A DNA stretch of 64,000 nucleotides, from the NCBI GenBank assembly GCA_011392765.1, contig WYCW01000004.1:108032-172031 (forward strand), written 5' to 3'. The first letter of the stretch is position 1; each line of letters opens with the position of its first letter. This DNA is from Candidatus Thiosymbion ectosymbiont of Catanema sp. Cochon2018 (GTDB lineage: Bacteria > Pseudomonadota > Gammaproteobacteria > Chromatiales > Chromatiaceae). The translations under genes were made by a program, and so were the position numbers. Below, one piece after another: positions 1 to 8,586 of this stretch. The notes under the pieces are model-generated. The model had not been told where the DNA came from. It ran no database searches and saw only the letters and a program-made list of their open reading frames with translations.

Positions 1-234
1 CCCGATACAGGAAAGGTGGGGGGCGGTCTCGATGCCCCGATCGCACAGGAGAGAGACCGTCTCGAAGGTACCCTCGCGGGTCGAGCCGCCGGCGCCGTAG
101 GTCACGGAGAAGTATAAGGGGGCAACGGCGTTCAGCCGTTGCACATTATCCGCGAGCTTGCCCATACCCTCCGGGGTCTTGGGAGGGAAGAGCTCGAAGC
201 TGTAGGTCGGTCTTGGGTTTGCTTTGTCGTTCAT
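1..234 (-). CDS. metF: 5,10-methylenetetrahydrofolate reductase (N-terminal part, cut by window edge)
   Basis: The 78 visible codons start at an ATG on the minus strand and run off the left edge. The product opens with a typical MetF N-terminus: a YSFELFPPKTPEG segment (folate/FAD barrel entry with the conserved Glu) followed by FSVTYGAGGSTR. MetF is a cytoplasmic FAD enzyme that reduces methylene-THF to methyl-THF for methionine synthesis. It fits the neighbouring ahcY and metK as the third methyl-cycle gene, but about 2 kb of accessory DNA separates it from ahcY. The family is about 280-300 residues, so most of the protein lies outside the window. Confidence 0.93.
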   Translation of the reverse strand, partial: MNDKANPRPTYSFELFPPKTPEGMGKLADNVQRLNAVAPLYFSVTYGAGGSTREGTFETVSLLCDRGIETAPHLSCIG

Positions 235-256
235 AAACACCGTGTTCAAAGGCTAT

Positions 257-379
257 GAGGCTGTCTAAAAAAAGACCGTAGGCGTAGGCTGGGTTGAGGA
301 ACGAAACCCAGCTTTTCCGGGTCGCCTGGTTTGCTTGGTCTACCGCTTAGAATCAATGTGTTAGTTTTTAGACAGCCTC
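257..379. repeat. MITE family C, copy 1 (3-bp TSD)
   Basis: A non-coding element with terminal inverted repeats beginning GAGGCTGTCTAAAAA and ending in the complementary TTTTTAGACAGCCTC. TAT lies directly outside both ends and reads as a 3-bp target duplication. The interior contains an inverted GTAGGCTGGGTTGAGG / AACCCAGC motif shared with the other copies near 9880, 16093, 25900, 26660 and 40676. It sits between metF and the accessory pair. The ends resemble the IS5-family ends at 57233-58196, so an IS5/IS427-type transposase may have mobilised it. Confidence 0.8.
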
Positions 380-388
380 TATGACGTT

Positions 389-491
389 TAGTATCGGTTC
401 AAAAACAAACTGCACATCTTGGCGATGATTGGTATGCGTTAGAGCTTACAGCGAGGAGTATCTGTTCACGTTATTTTTTTAACCGATACTA
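389..491. repeat. small inverted-repeat unit
   Basis: Eleven-base arms TAGTATCGGTT and AACCGATACTA face each other about 80 bp apart. The right arm overlaps the stop codon of the membrane-protein gene on the minus strand. It could be the trace of a short element or part of a transcription terminator; nothing else is recognisable in this gap. Confidence 0.4.
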
Positions 492-1019
492 ATCGTCAAA
501 ATGTGCCCACGCGATATTGTTCACATCGAGCGACAACAACAAAATCGGAATCGCCACCAACGGCAACATCACGATGAGCGCACGCACGAACGGTAATCGC
601 CTTGGCATATCTGAGCGAAGCGACAATAGGATGGAAAACAACGACGCTAAAAAACTGGCCCCGACGCTGGCGCGAATATACTCGAACCGTGTGTCGTAAA
701 GGATGGGAAGCAATGGAATCGTGAACTGCGATAACACATAGACGAAAAATATGACGGCATACGCCACGGCCAGGCTCAAGAGCAACCCGGAAACCATGGA
801 TATCGCAATAAACCACCTCAGAACCAAGGCACAGAGCAAAGCCACCAGGAATAACACTGGCGCCGTGACCCAGAGCTCCAACAGGGCATCGATCAGGAAG
901 TTTCCGGTCAACACCTGGACGATGCGAAACGCCGAGATCTCATATTCTCCCGACAGAACTAATCCAGCAACCGAAGTTAGAGTCACTACGACCAAAACCA
1001 AAATCGATTTGATCGACAT
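489..1019 (-). CDS. hypothetical membrane protein, about five TM helices
   Basis: 176 residues, strongly hydrophobic, with likely membrane segments near residues 3-24, 40-65, 68-100, 115-135 and 145-167. The C-terminus is short and charged. I recognise no family. It starts 16 bp after the stop of the lysozyme-like gene at 1036-1845, so the two are probably one transcript. A small membrane partner next to a possible peptidoglycan-active protein would fit an immunity protein, a holin-like protein or a transporter; this is inference from context only. Both genes lie between ahcY and metF, which are often neighbours. Confidence 0.6.
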   Translation of the reverse strand: MSIKSILVLVVVTLTSVAGLVLSGEYEISAFRIVQVLTGNFLIDALLELWVTAPVLFLVALLCALVLRWFIAISMVSGLLLSLAVAYAVIFFVYVLSQFTIPLLPILYDTRFEYIRASVGASFLASLFSILLSLRSDMPRRLPFVRALIVMLPLVAIPILLLSLDVNNIAWAHFDD

Positions 1020-1035
1020 CGGAATCCTTACCTAC

Positions 1036-1845
1036 CTATTTGACCGTGACGCTGGCATAGCAAGTTTTGGGTGGCGTAGGGTGAGTCGAGAATTTGGCAA
1101 AACGACCCAGGTTGTCTTTGATCCAAGTCGCCATGCCGTTCTGACTGGCACCCAACTCCACCATCTGTCCCGGCTTACAGGGATCGAGTCTGCGCTTCGC
1201 TGCGCTCTTCTTAAGCAGCTCGTCTCCTGTATTGAAGAACAAGGCAAGGATCGGTGGCGCATTGTCAATCCAAATTCCCCCGGATAGGGTGAAATAGTCT
1301 TTTGATGCTTTTCCCATAATCGCTCCGATCATTTCAATTGCCGATGCAGCTCCCAGTCGAAGGCACTGCAGCCCGAGGTTCGTCGCAGTCGGATGCAACA
1401 ACCGCGCCCGCTCGGTATGGATGCTGCCCCATCCAATCCCCTCACCGGGGAGATCTGGATCTTGCGTGAAGATATCCCAGGCCCTTCCAAGGGGGTACTG
1501 GAGGTAGTCCGACCAACGACCTCTCTTGTTTTCCTCGTACTCCCAAGCAATCACTCCAGCGATGGCTCTCGCATCGATATTGTGCCAGCGTCCTGCCTTG
1601 AGGATATCCGAAGAAAACTCGGTGAGCATCTCGTCGAGGGTTATCTCGAACGGCGACGTGGACAAATCACAGCTACCGACGTCGGGCACCAGCGGTTCAA
1701 CCATATCCGCGAACATGCTTTCAACCGCCCGCATCGAATCATTAACGGTATCTCGTACCTTGCGTTCAACCTCCGCCTGGATCTTCCTTAGAAGCCACCT
1801 TCTTACCGCATCGAAGGGATCGTTTGGATTCGGAATCTCTGGCAC
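1036..1845 (-). CDS. hypothetical protein, lysozyme-like motifs
   Basis: 269 residues from the GTG at 1845, chosen because GGAAGG precedes it and because upstream codons in frame fall inside a repeat unit. The middle reads ARAIAGVIAWEYEEN, then GIGWGSIH about 40 residues later. This Glu followed by a glycine-rich GxGxGxxH turn resembles the lysozyme / lytic-transglycosylase fold, in which the Glu would be catalytic. I cannot assign a named family. There is no signal peptide. The five-TM gene follows at 16 bp. A cell-wall-targeting toxin with a membrane partner is one possible reading, but it is not demonstrated. Confidence 0.5.
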   Translation of the reverse strand: MPEIPNPNDPFDAVRRWLLRKIQAEVERKVRDTVNDSMRAVESMFADMVEPLVPDVGSCDLSTSPFEITLDEMLTEFSSDILKAGRWHNIDARAIAGVIAWEYEENKRGRWSDYLQYPLGRAWDIFTQDPDLPGEGIGWGSIHTERARLLHPTATNLGLQCLRLGAASAIEMIGAIMGKASKDYFTLSGGIWIDNAPPILALFFNTGDELLKKSAAKRRLDPCKPGQMVELGASQNGMATWIKDNLGRFAKFSTHPTPPKTCYASVTVK

Positions 1846-1860
1846 GTTTCTGCCTTCCCC

Positions 1861-2030
1861 CTGTGTCAGCGGGTGTCGCAAAAGGTGACACCCGATGCAA
1901 TTTAGAGATGGAACATCATTTTCGGATGATGCAACCAATCGAAAATAGAGGAAACGGGAAATCGCGATATTCCGTTTCCATACCACAATGGCCCACGGAA
2001 GGACTTTTGCGACACCCTCCTGTCAGGATA
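1861..2030. repeat. inverted-repeat element with GGGTGTCGCAAAAG arms
   Basis: The 14-base arm GGGTGTCGCAAAAG near 1869 is repeated in inverse orientation near 2000-2013, with flanking TGTCAG-type sequence also partly inverted. A single arm recurs near 52556. The left arm also forms a small GGGTGTC / GACACCC hairpin. It lies just upstream of the minus-strand gene 1036-1845 and may carry its promoter. Non-coding. Confidence 0.55.
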
Positions 2031-2099
2031 GATATCGTTTTTCCGGTATCGGGGTACTACAGATCAAAATCAGGCATCTTTGGTGCGTCTCGTTTGTAA

Positions 2100-2256
2100 T
2101 TGTCCAGCCTCCCACTGTTTTGCCATTCCTGGCACCCGGATTCCAGCCATCCCTGCCGGAATGACGGGGTGGAGTCTGAACGATTAATTTGCGTCCATCG
2201 GCGTTTATTTGCGGCAAAAAACAATTCCTACCGGTATGCCCTTTGCCGCTGATCGC
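2100..2256. repeat. REP-like GTCATTCCGGCAGGG palindrome region
   Basis: Downstream of the ahcY stop. Contains CCCATTCC/GGAATGACGGG-type palindromic sequence with clear relatives near 10020-10130 and 52655-52890, followed by a TTTGCGTCCATCGGCGTTTATTTGCGG-like stretch related to sequence near 35140 and 39960. Non-coding interspersed repeats; no gene seen. Confidence 0.5.
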
Positions 2257-3663
2257 TCAATACCGATAGTAATCGGGTTTATAGGGTCCCTCGATCGGCA
2301 CCCCAATGTAATCTGCTTGTCCCCGGTTCAGGATCGTCAGGGTAGCGCCGATCTTGCCGAGGTGTAGACGGGCTACCTCCTCGTCCAGCTTCTTGGGCAG
2401 TACATAGACCCCGATCGGGTACTGGTCGGGATTGCCGAAGAGCTCCATCTGGGCCAGTACCTGGTTGGTAAAGCTGTTGGACATCACGAAGCTCGGATGA
2501 CCCGTGGCGCAGCCCAGGTTCACGAGACGGCCCTTGGCGAGCAGGATGATGCGCTTGCCGTCGGGGAAGATGATATGGTCCACCTGGGGCTTGATCTCCT
2601 CCCATTCATAGCCTTCGAGAGAGGCGACATCGATCTCGTTGTCGAAATGACCGATGTTGCAAACGATTGCCTGGTCTTTCATCGCCGCCATGTGGTCGTG
2701 GGTAACGACGTCCCGGTTGCCGGTGGCGGTGACGAAGATGTCCGCCCGGGGCGCCGCTTCTTCCATGGTGACTACCTTGAAGCCCTCCATGGACGCCTGC
2801 AGGGCACAGATGGGGTCGATCTCGGATACCCAAACGATCGCCCCCAGGCCGCGTAGGGATTGGGCGCAGCCCTTGCCGACGTCGCCGTAGCCGCAGACCA
2901 TGGCGACCTTGCCGGCGATCATGACATCGGTGGCCCGCTTGATGCCGTCCACCAGGGATTCGCGACAGCCGTACAGGTTGTCGAATTTGGATTTGGTAAC
3001 CGAGTCGTTCACGTTCATGCCCGGAAAGAGCAATGTGCCTTCCCGCGCCATCTCGTACAGGCGGTGCACGCCGGTGGTGGTCTCCTCGGTGACGCCCCTG
3101 ATCCCCGCGGCGATTCGCTGCCAGTAGCCCCCATCCCGCTCGAAGATACGCCGCAGGACGCCGAGCACCGCTGTCCACTCCTCGTTGTCGTCGGCGGTGG
3201 GTGCGGGCACGCTACCGGCCTTTTCGTATTCGACCCCCTTGTGGACCAGCAGGGTGGCGTCGCCGCCGTCGTCCAGGATCATATTGGGACCGCCGCCGTC
3301 GGGCCAGCTCAGGGCCTGCTCGGTGCACCACCAATATTCCTCCAGGGTCTCACCCTTCCAGGCATACACCGGGGTCCCGGCGGCGGCGACGGCCGCGGCG
3401 GCATGATCCTGGGTCGAGAAGATATTGCAGGAGGCCCACCGGACCTGGGCACCGAGCTTGACCAGAGTCTCGATCAATACCGCGGTCTGGATGGTCATGT
3501 GTAGGCTGCCGGAGATGCGGGCACCGGCCAGGGGTTTCTGGGTCCCGTACTTCTCGCGCAGGGCCATGAGACCGGGCATCTCGGTCTCGGCAATGGCGAT
3601 CTCCCTGCGGCCCCAGGCGGCCAGGGAGAGGTCGGCGACCTTATAGTCGGTATGCTCACTCAT
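2257..3663 (-). CDS. ahcY: adenosylhomocysteinase (SAH hydrolase)
   Basis: 468 residues, the usual length. It hydrolyses S-adenosylhomocysteine to adenosine and homocysteine in the cytoplasm, using bound NAD, and so removes the product inhibitor of SAM-dependent methylation. The NAD-binding glycine motif [13 protein letters not shown], the early [13 protein letters not shown] segment and the C-terminal KPDYYRY are all present. I start it at the second ATG (MSEHTDYKV) because GGAG lies about nine bases upstream; an ATG five codons earlier is possible. An SAH riboswitch lies in the leader, so the gene is expected to be induced when SAH accumulates. metK is upstream in the same direction. Confidence 0.97.
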   Translation of the reverse strand: MSEHTDYKVADLSLAAWGRREIAIAETEMPGLMALREKYGTQKPLAGARISGSLHMTIQTAVLIETLVKLGAQVRWASCNIFSTQDHAAAAVAAAGTPVYAWKGETLEEYWWCTEQALSWPDGGGPNMILDDGGDATLLVHKGVEYEKAGSVPAPTADDNEEWTAVLGVLRRIFERDGGYWQRIAAGIRGVTEETTTGVHRLYEMAREGTLLFPGMNVNDSVTKSKFDNLYGCRESLVDGIKRATDVMIAGKVAMVCGYGDVGKGCAQSLRGLGAIVWVSEIDPICALQASMEGFKVVTMEEAAPRADIFVTATGNRDVVTHDHMAAMKDQAIVCNIGHFDNEIDVASLEGYEWEEIKPQVDHIIFPDGKRIILLAKGRLVNLGCATGHPSFVMSNSFTNQVLAQMELFGNPDQYPIGVYVLPKKLDEEVARLHLGKIGATLTILNRGQADYIGVPIEGPYKPDYYRY

Positions 3664-3688
3664 GGTAGTCAGCTCCAATGATTATCAG

Positions 3689-3820
3689 AGTGAGCGCCGT
3701 TGTTGAGATACCTCCTCACCGAGCCTGGCCCCCTACTGAATCGACATGTATGGTCGGGTTCGAGCACCCTAAAACCGATCGCCGATCGCGCAGCGGGGTT
3801 GCAGCGCTCCTCGGTGGGGA
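3689..3820 (-). promoter_or_regulatory. SAH riboswitch in the ahcY leader
   Basis: Read on the minus strand, the conserved CCGAGGAGCGCTGCAACC block (3813 down to 3796) is followed by a variable loop and CCAGGCTCGG. Stem P1 pairs CACCGAG (3816-3810) with CTCGGTG (3723-3717). The pseudoknot pairs GAGCGC (3809-3804) with GCGCTC (3697-3692) just before the ahcY ribosome-binding region. This matches the SAH riboswitch class known upstream of ahcY in beta- and gammaproteobacteria, which activates expression when SAH binds. The variable loop, about 70 bases, is long. No competing terminator hairpin is obvious, so control may act at translation. Confidence 0.93.
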
Positions 3821-3831
3821 GCATTTTGAAT

Positions 3832-3947
3832 TCCTAGAGAAAACTACGAATCACGCGAATCGGCGCGAATCCGATTCGCGGGGATTCGCGTGATTCGTAG
3901 TTTTTCCTCTGGTTTGCCGACTGGCAACGCTTAACTTAACGGCATCG
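3832..3947. repeat. palindrome plus one end of MITE family A, behind metK
   Basis: A near-perfect inverted repeat (ACTACGAATCACGCGAAT facing ATTCGCGTGATTCGTAGT) is followed by GCTTAACTTAACGGCATCG, a variant of the family A right end. The left end found in the copies at 9635-9852 and 41568-41709 is not visible. It ends directly at the metK stop codon. On the minus strand the hairpin is followed by TTTTCTCT, so it could terminate metK transcription ahead of the riboswitch; that role is inferred. Confidence 0.65.
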
Positions 3948-3949
3948 CG

Positions 3950-5119
3950 TTACAATCCGGCTGCATCGCGCAGCTCCTCCGCCTTATCGGTCCGCTCCCA
4001 GGTGAACTCGGGCTCTTCGCGCCCGAAGTGACCATAGGCGGCGGTCTTGCGGTAAATCGGCCGGAGCAGGTCGAGCATCCGGATAATAGAGTACGGGCGC
4101 AGGTCGAAGTGCTCGCGCACCAGGACCGCGATCCGGTCCTCGGGCAGCTTGGCGGTGCCGAAGGTCTCGATGGTGATGGAGGTAGGTTCGGCCACGCCGA
4201 TGGCGTAGGAGACCTGGATCTCGCAGCGTTCGGCGAGTCCCGCGGCGACGATATTTTTGGCCACATAGCGTCCGGCGTAGGCGGCGGAGCGATCGACCTT
4301 GGATGGGTCCTTGCCGGAGAATGCCCCACCGCCGTGGCGGGCCGAGCCGCCGTAGGTGTCGACGATGATCTTGCGTCCGGTCAGGCCGCAGTCGCCTACC
4401 GGGCCGCCGATGACGAAGCTGCCGGTGGGGTTGATATGGAATTTGGTGTCGCCGTGGAGCCACTCCTCGGGCAGTATGGGCAGGATAATGTTCTCCATCA
4501 CCGCCTCGCGCAGGTGCTGGTAGTCCACATCCGGATCGTGCTGGGTGGAGAGTACCACCGCATCTGCGGCGGAGACTTTGCCGTCCCGGTAGCGCAGGGT
4601 TACCTGGCTCTTGGCGTCGGGTCGCAACCAGGGCAACACATGGGACCGGCGCATCTCCGATTGGCGTTGCACCAGGCGATGGGCATAGGTGATCGGCGCC
4701 GGCATGAGCACGTCCGTTTCCCTGGTGGCGTAGCCAAACATCAGACCCTGATCGCCGGCGCCCTGTTCCTCCGGGTCGCTGCGGTCCACCCCCATTGCAA
4801 TGTCCCCCGACTGTTTGCCGATGAGGGACATGACGGCGCAGGTCGAGCCGTCAAAACCCACGTCCGAACTGTTGTAGCCGATGTCCGTCACCACGCGGCG
4901 GACCAGCTCGTCGAGGTCTATCCACGCATTGGTGGTAACCTCGCCGCCGACGATAACGGCTCCGGTCTTGACCATGGTCTCGCAGGCGACTCGTGCCTGC
5001 TCGGGATGTGGGTCCTGGGTCAGGATGGCGTCCAGCAGGGCGTCTGAAATCTGGTCCGCCACCTTATCGGGATGTCCCTCGGAAACGGATTCGGAAGTGA
5101 AGATGAAATCTCTTGCCAT
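3950..5119 (-). CDS. metK: S-adenosylmethionine synthetase
   Basis: 389 residues, matching the family's 380-390. It makes SAM from methionine and ATP as a cytoplasmic homotetramer. Landmarks are [14 protein letters not shown] near residues 8-21, the GAGDQG loop and [15 protein letters not shown]. The start is the [15 protein letters not shown] methionine; an in-frame extension upstream is open but lacks family similarity. Leader sequence contains a CGGACC / GGTCCG hairpin about 30 bases before the start, but no known SAM riboswitch class was recognised. It diverges from the dppB-like gene, and the ahcY riboswitch lies downstream. Confidence 0.97.
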   Translation of the reverse strand: MARDFIFTSESVSEGHPDKVADQISDALLDAILTQDPHPEQARVACETMVKTGAVIVGGEVTTNAWIDLDELVRRVVTDIGYNSSDVGFDGSTCAVMSLIGKQSGDIAMGVDRSDPEEQGAGDQGLMFGYATRETDVLMPAPITYAHRLVQRQSEMRRSHVLPWLRPDAKSQVTLRYRDGKVSAADAVVLSTQHDPDVDYQHLREAVMENIILPILPEEWLHGDTKFHINPTGSFVIGGPVGDCGLTGRKIIVDTYGGSARHGGGAFSGKDPSKVDRSAAYAGRYVAKNIVAAGLAERCEIQVSYAIGVAEPTSITIETFGTAKLPEDRIAVLVREHFDLRPYSIIRMLDLLRPIYRKTAAYGHFGREEPEFTWERTDKAEELRDAAGL

Positions 5120-5266
5120 CGGTAGTGCGCCTATTGTCTCGTTAGGATTGTCCGGACCGGATCCTGGTCCGACCCGGTAATAATCCGTCAAGGGTCCCCG
5201 GAACCTGAGTAATAATAATCCCCGGTACCGGTTTTTCCTAGGAGTCTGTTTCGAGTCGGTGCAATA

Positions 5267-6184
5267 ATGCAGCTCATCCTTTCTCGCATCGGCTCGGCAC
5301 TCCTGGTGGTCTTCGGTGTCTGCACCCTGGTGTTCCTGCTGATCCATCTGGTGCCCGGTGACCCGATCGAGGCCATGCTGGGGGAGAGCGCCCAACCGGC
5401 GGATCGGCAGGCGTTGCGCACGGCCCTGGGTCTCGATCGGCCGTTGGGCGAGCAGTATCTGCGTTATCTCGGCGGGCTGGTCCGTCTGGATCTGGGCCAA
5501 TCATTCCAGTTTCAGCGCCCGGTGGCGGATCTGCTCGCCGAACGTATCCCGGCGACCCTGGAGCTAGCCGGGACCGCTCTGGCGCTGGCCTTGGTGGTAG
5601 CAGTTCCGCTCGGGGTGCTGGCGGCACGCAACCGGGGTGGGGTACTCGACTCTGGGGCCATGGGTCTGTCCCTGCTCGGTATCTCCATCCCCAATTTCTG
5701 GCTCGGGCCCTTGCTGATCCTGGTTTTTTCACTGGGGCTCGGTTGGACCCCGGTGAGCGGGCGGGACGGCCCGGTGAGCCTGATCCTGCCCGCCGTCACG
5801 CTGGGATCGGGGCTGGCGGCGGTCCTGGCGCGCATGGTGCGCGGCAGTGTGCTGGAGGTGTTGGGGGAGGACTATGTCCGCACCGCCCGCGCCAAGGGGT
5901 TGTCCGAGGCCGCCGTGATCCGACACCACGCCCTGCGCAATGCCTGGTTGCCGGTACTGACCCTGGTCGGCCTGCAGCTGGGGGGACTGCTCGGGGGGGC
6001 GGTGATTACGGAGACCGTCTTCGCCTGGCCGGGGGTCGGCAGTCTGCTGGTGGAGGCCATCCGGAACCGGGACTACCCGGTGGTTCAGGCCAGTGTGCTG
6101 CTGGTCAGCCTGGCGTATGTGCTGGTGAACACCCTGACGGATCTGGTCTACGTCTGGGTGGACCCCCGGATTCGGCTGGCCTGA
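5267..6184 (+). CDS. peptide/nickel-type ABC transporter permease (DppB-like)
   Basis: 305 residues with six predicted membrane helices. It has the DppB/OppB N-terminus ([27 protein letters not shown]) and the cytoplasmic EAA loop [26 protein letters not shown] near residues 203-228. It forms half of the inner-membrane channel of a peptide-family ABC importer. Its stop overlaps the start of the DppC-like gene (TGATG), so the two are translationally coupled. No solute-binding protein or ATPase of this system is in the window, so the substrate cannot be told. Divergent from metK. Confidence 0.9.
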   Translation: MQLILSRIGSALLVVFGVCTLVFLLIHLVPGDPIEAMLGESAQPADRQALRTALGLDRPLGEQYLRYLGGLVRLDLGQSFQFQRPVADLLAERIPATLELAGTALALALVVAVPLGVLAARNRGGVLDSGAMGLSLLGISIPNFWLGPLLILVFSLGLGWTPVSGRDGPVSLILPAVTLGSGLAAVLARMVRGSVLEVLGEDYVRTARAKGLSEAAVIRHHALRNAWLPVLTLVGLQLGGLLGGAVITETVFAWPGVGSLLVEAIRNRDYPVVQASVLLVSLAYVLVNTLTDLVYVWVDPRIRLA

Positions 6185-6990
6185 TGCGGAGACCGGGCAT
6201 CTGGTTCGCGGTCGCTCCCCTGCTGGTGTGGGCACTGATTGCCCTGGCCTGTCCCTGGTTGCCGCTCGCGCCCGATCGTATCGATCTGTCCGGGATCCTG
6301 GCACCACCGACGCCGGATGCACCGCTCGGCAAGGATGACCTGGGGCGGCCGGTATTGGACCGGCTCCTGATCGGCGCCCGCACCTCGTTCGCCGTCGGGC
6401 TGGGGGTGGTGGCCCTGTCCACGGTCCTGGGGGCCCTGATAGGCGGAATGGCGGCCCTGGCCGGGGGCTGGGTGGACTTGACGCTGGTCCGGATCATCGA
6501 TGTCTTTCTGGCCTTTCCCGGTATCCTCCTCGCCATCGCCCTGGCGGGCATCCTGGGACCGGGGATCGACAATGTGATCGTCGCCTTGGCCGCCGTGGGC
6601 TGGGTCGGCCAAGCACGTCTGGCACGCTCCCAGATCCTGTCTCTGAAACAGCGCGACCATGTGGTCGCGGCCCGTGCCCTGGGGGCGGGGTCCGGCCGGG
6701 TCTTGCTGCGACACCTGTTGCCCCTGGCGGTGGCGCCCCTGATCGTGGAGGCGACCTTCGGCATTGCCGGGGCCGTGATCGCTGAAGCGGGCCTCTCCTT
6801 CCTCGGGCTCGGGGTGCAACCGCCCCAGGCATCCTGGGGCAGCATGATCCGAGACGGCGTGGGTTATATGCTGGTGGCACCCCACCTGGTCCTGGCTCCG
6901 GGACTTGCGATCCTCTCCGTGGTGTTGTTCGTCAACCTGGCGGGGGATGGCCTGCGGGATCGGCTGGATGTCCGTTCGGCCCGGCGTTGA
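6184..6990 (+). CDS. peptide/nickel-type ABC transporter permease (DppC-like)
   Basis: 268 residues starting at the ATG that overlaps the upstream TGA. Features are the DppC family DAPLGKDDLGRPVLDRLLIGARTS segment near residue 45, several membrane helices, the EAA loop RDHVVAARALGAGSGRVLLRHLLP and the terminal GDGLRDRLDVR. It pairs with the upstream permease to form the transmembrane channel. The operon ends here: next comes a broken brnT and repeat DNA, so ATPase genes that usually follow may have been lost or lie elsewhere. Confidence 0.9.
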   Translation: MRRPGIWFAVAPLLVWALIALACPWLPLAPDRIDLSGILAPPTPDAPLGKDDLGRPVLDRLLIGARTSFAVGLGVVALSTVLGALIGGMAALAGGWVDLTLVRIIDVFLAFPGILLAIALAGILGPGIDNVIVALAAVGWVGQARLARSQILSLKQRDHVVAARALGAGSGRVLLRHLLPLAVAPLIVEATFGIAGAVIAEAGLSFLGLGVQPPQASWGSMIRDGVGYMLVAPHLVLAPGLAILSVVLFVNLAGDGLRDRLDVRSARR

Positions 6991-7098
6991 GGAGATTTGT
7001 CGTTTTCCGGTCGCCGACTGCCGGCAGTGTGGAACGACCGATCATCCGCTGTTAGCCGGCTGAACTACAAACAGCACATGACGTGCTACACTTGGCTC

Positions 7099-7245
7099 AT
7101 GAAACCGATCTCGTGGAATCCGGAGAAGAACGCCCTCCTGAAAGCTCAAAGAGGGGTTGCTTTTGAAGATGTCGTGTTCCACATCATGGCCGGCGGTATT
7201 CTCGATACAATCGATCATCCTAATCAAACATTAATTGCAAGCATC
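7099..7245 (+). pseudogene. brnT: BrnT-type toxin, 3'-truncated relic
   Basis: The first 40 or so codons (MKPISWNPEKNALLKAQRGVAFEDVVFHI followed by GGILDTIDHPNQ) match the start of BrnT-family RNase toxins of type II toxin-antitoxin pairs. After HPNQ the similarity stops, and a family B repeat begins at 7246. The rest of the toxin and a BrnA-like antitoxin are not visible downstream. It is therefore probably a dead remnant. Confidence 0.7.
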
Positions 7246-7334
7246 GGTAGTGTCGTAACTCTGTTGTTTCCGAGATGTAAGGTATTGATTAGCATTTCTA
7301 TTTGAACCCCGAGAAACAAAGTTGGAACACTACC
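7246..7334. repeat. MITE family B, copy 1
   Basis: About 89 bp with ends GGTAGTGTCGTAACTCTGTT and, inverted, GGTAGTGTTCCAACTTTGTT. It is nearly identical in layout to the copy at 18605-18694. The flanks CAAGCATC and CAAACATC are a possible imperfect 8-bp duplication. It sits at the truncation point of brnT. Confidence 0.75.
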
Positions 7335-7481
7335 CAAACATCCTTCACAAGTATGTTGAAGGCCGGTTACATGAAAACGGTGGCTAACACGGCGCTTCAG
7401 CCGACGCCGAAGTGGCAGATGAAACCACGTAATTTAGAACTGGTCTATAATTGTGCTGCTGAAGAAGGTGGCTAAGCCAAA

Positions 7482-8234
7482 GTGAAAATTTCAAGCTTTC
7501 AAGTCGTTACCGCGTTTGATGCAGATAGATCAATACTTTTGTCTCTTGGTCCTGCCCTGAAAAGTATTGAACAGAGAACTGGCGCAAAACTATTTCAAGT
7601 AAATGCACCCGAAGACGCACCACCGTCTCTACCAAGGTTGATTATACGGCTCAAAGATGGAACCACCTTAAACGTTTGCCAAGATCGACTTGATCTCACT
7701 TTGCCTCCGCCAGCGCATGTTTCCAGTAACCTTACAGAGAGTGCCACATATCTCCGTCGCATTTTTTCAATGATGATTGAACCTTTATTGGATCAAATGC
7801 CCAGTTATGACTGGCTAGGCGTTGTTATAAACCTCGAGTACAAAGAAGATCCGTTGAACAGTGTTTCTTCGGCGGAAGCTGTTTATCCGGCTTTTAAAAT
7901 AATTACAAATTTAGATGTAGACAAAGATTCTTTTCGTTCATTTAGAATGCAGTTTGGGTATGAAGAAAGCGGGCTTTTTTACACGATAGCAATTGATAGT
8001 TTTGAGGAAAGAGAAGTTAGCGTGCCCGTCAAGACGAAAGGAGGCGGCATCGTGAAAATTGATGCCTCTGAGTTTCCTCTCAAATCATGTGGTGTATCCA
8101 TCTCCCATGACGTGAACAATCGACCAGGATCCAAAACCGAAGTAAAAGAAGATTTCAAAAAAATACTTAATAGTCAAATGCGTGCAATCAAAGAATTACC
8201 AAATCGCCTACAACTCACATCGGTGCTGGCATGA
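7482..8234 (+). CDS. hypothetical protein, first gene of AT-rich three-gene operon
   Basis: 250 residues from a GTG, soluble, with no signal peptide or membrane segment. The N-terminal third contains PRLIIRLKDGTTLNVCQDRLDLTLPP, loosely like the strand pattern of TIGR04255-type proteins, but I cannot assign it. The middle reads YDWLGVVINLEY. Base composition is clearly more AT-rich than in the flanking dpp genes. Its stop overlaps the next start by 4 bp (ATGA), so translation is coupled. Function unknown; the setting among repeats and IS elements suggests a horizontally acquired accessory cassette. Confidence 0.7.
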   Translation: MKISSFQVVTAFDADRSILLSLGPALKSIEQRTGAKLFQVNAPEDAPPSLPRLIIRLKDGTTLNVCQDRLDLTLPPPAHVSSNLTESATYLRRIFSMMIEPLLDQMPSYDWLGVVINLEYKEDPLNSVSSAEAVYPAFKIITNLDVDKDSFRSFRMQFGYEESGLFYTIAIDSFEEREVSVPVKTKGGGIVKIDASEFPLKSCGVSISHDVNNRPGSKTEVKEDFKKILNSQMRAIKELPNRLQLTSVLA

Positions 8235-8584
8235 ATACTGCGAAAAAATGCGTCACTCAAGAGACTGGTAGCACTAATATGTTACCATTTCCCTCATTAG
8301 CTGGACGATTTACCGGTTCTTCAGATGCCATCGGGCGCTTGCTTCTAGATGGAGAGGTCAACGACGACCAGCTTAAGATGTGGATAGAGTCAGCCGTAAT
8401 GCAGGCTTACCTGTCCACGAAAACTGAAATGTTGGGAGAGCACGATGGTCCTTTTGATCCTATTTATATTGCGGCACTTCGACCTGACTCTGTGGATAGT
8501 TTAGCTGTCGCAGCTTTAGAACAGTTTCAAAGTATAGAAGACAAATCTATGGAGATTTTCCTTGATGACGGATTGGATGATTAA
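8231..8584 (+). CDS. hypothetical acidic protein, second gene of the AT-rich operon
   Basis: 117 residues, acidic, ending EIFLDDGLDD. No motif or membrane segment recognised. It overlaps the upstream gene by 4 bp and is followed after 2 bp by the third gene, so all three are almost certainly co-translated. Small size and position between two larger proteins would suit an adaptor or regulator of the module; this is inference. Confidence 0.65.
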   Translation: MNTAKKCVTQETGSTNMLPFPSLAGRFTGSSDAIGRLLLDGEVNDDQLKMWIESAVMQAYLSTKTEMLGEHDGPFDPIYIAALRPDSVDSLAVAALEQFQSIEDKSMEIFLDDGLDD

Positions 8585-8586
8585 AC

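Noticed and set aside
4028..5047. Long open frame (about 339 codons) on the plus strand opposite metK
   Set aside because: Antisense shadow in GC-rich DNA; no family resemblance, and metK on the other strand is certain. The same holds for the long frames opposite dapD, dapE, ilvI, ilvC, plsX, fabF and the propeller-ATPase gene (for example 26888-28057, 28008-29123, 18950-20224, 48962-50722).
5120..5266. Possible SAM riboswitch before metK
   Set aside because: There is a CGGACC/GGTCCG hairpin, but the conserved cores of the SAM-I, SAM-II and related classes were not found.
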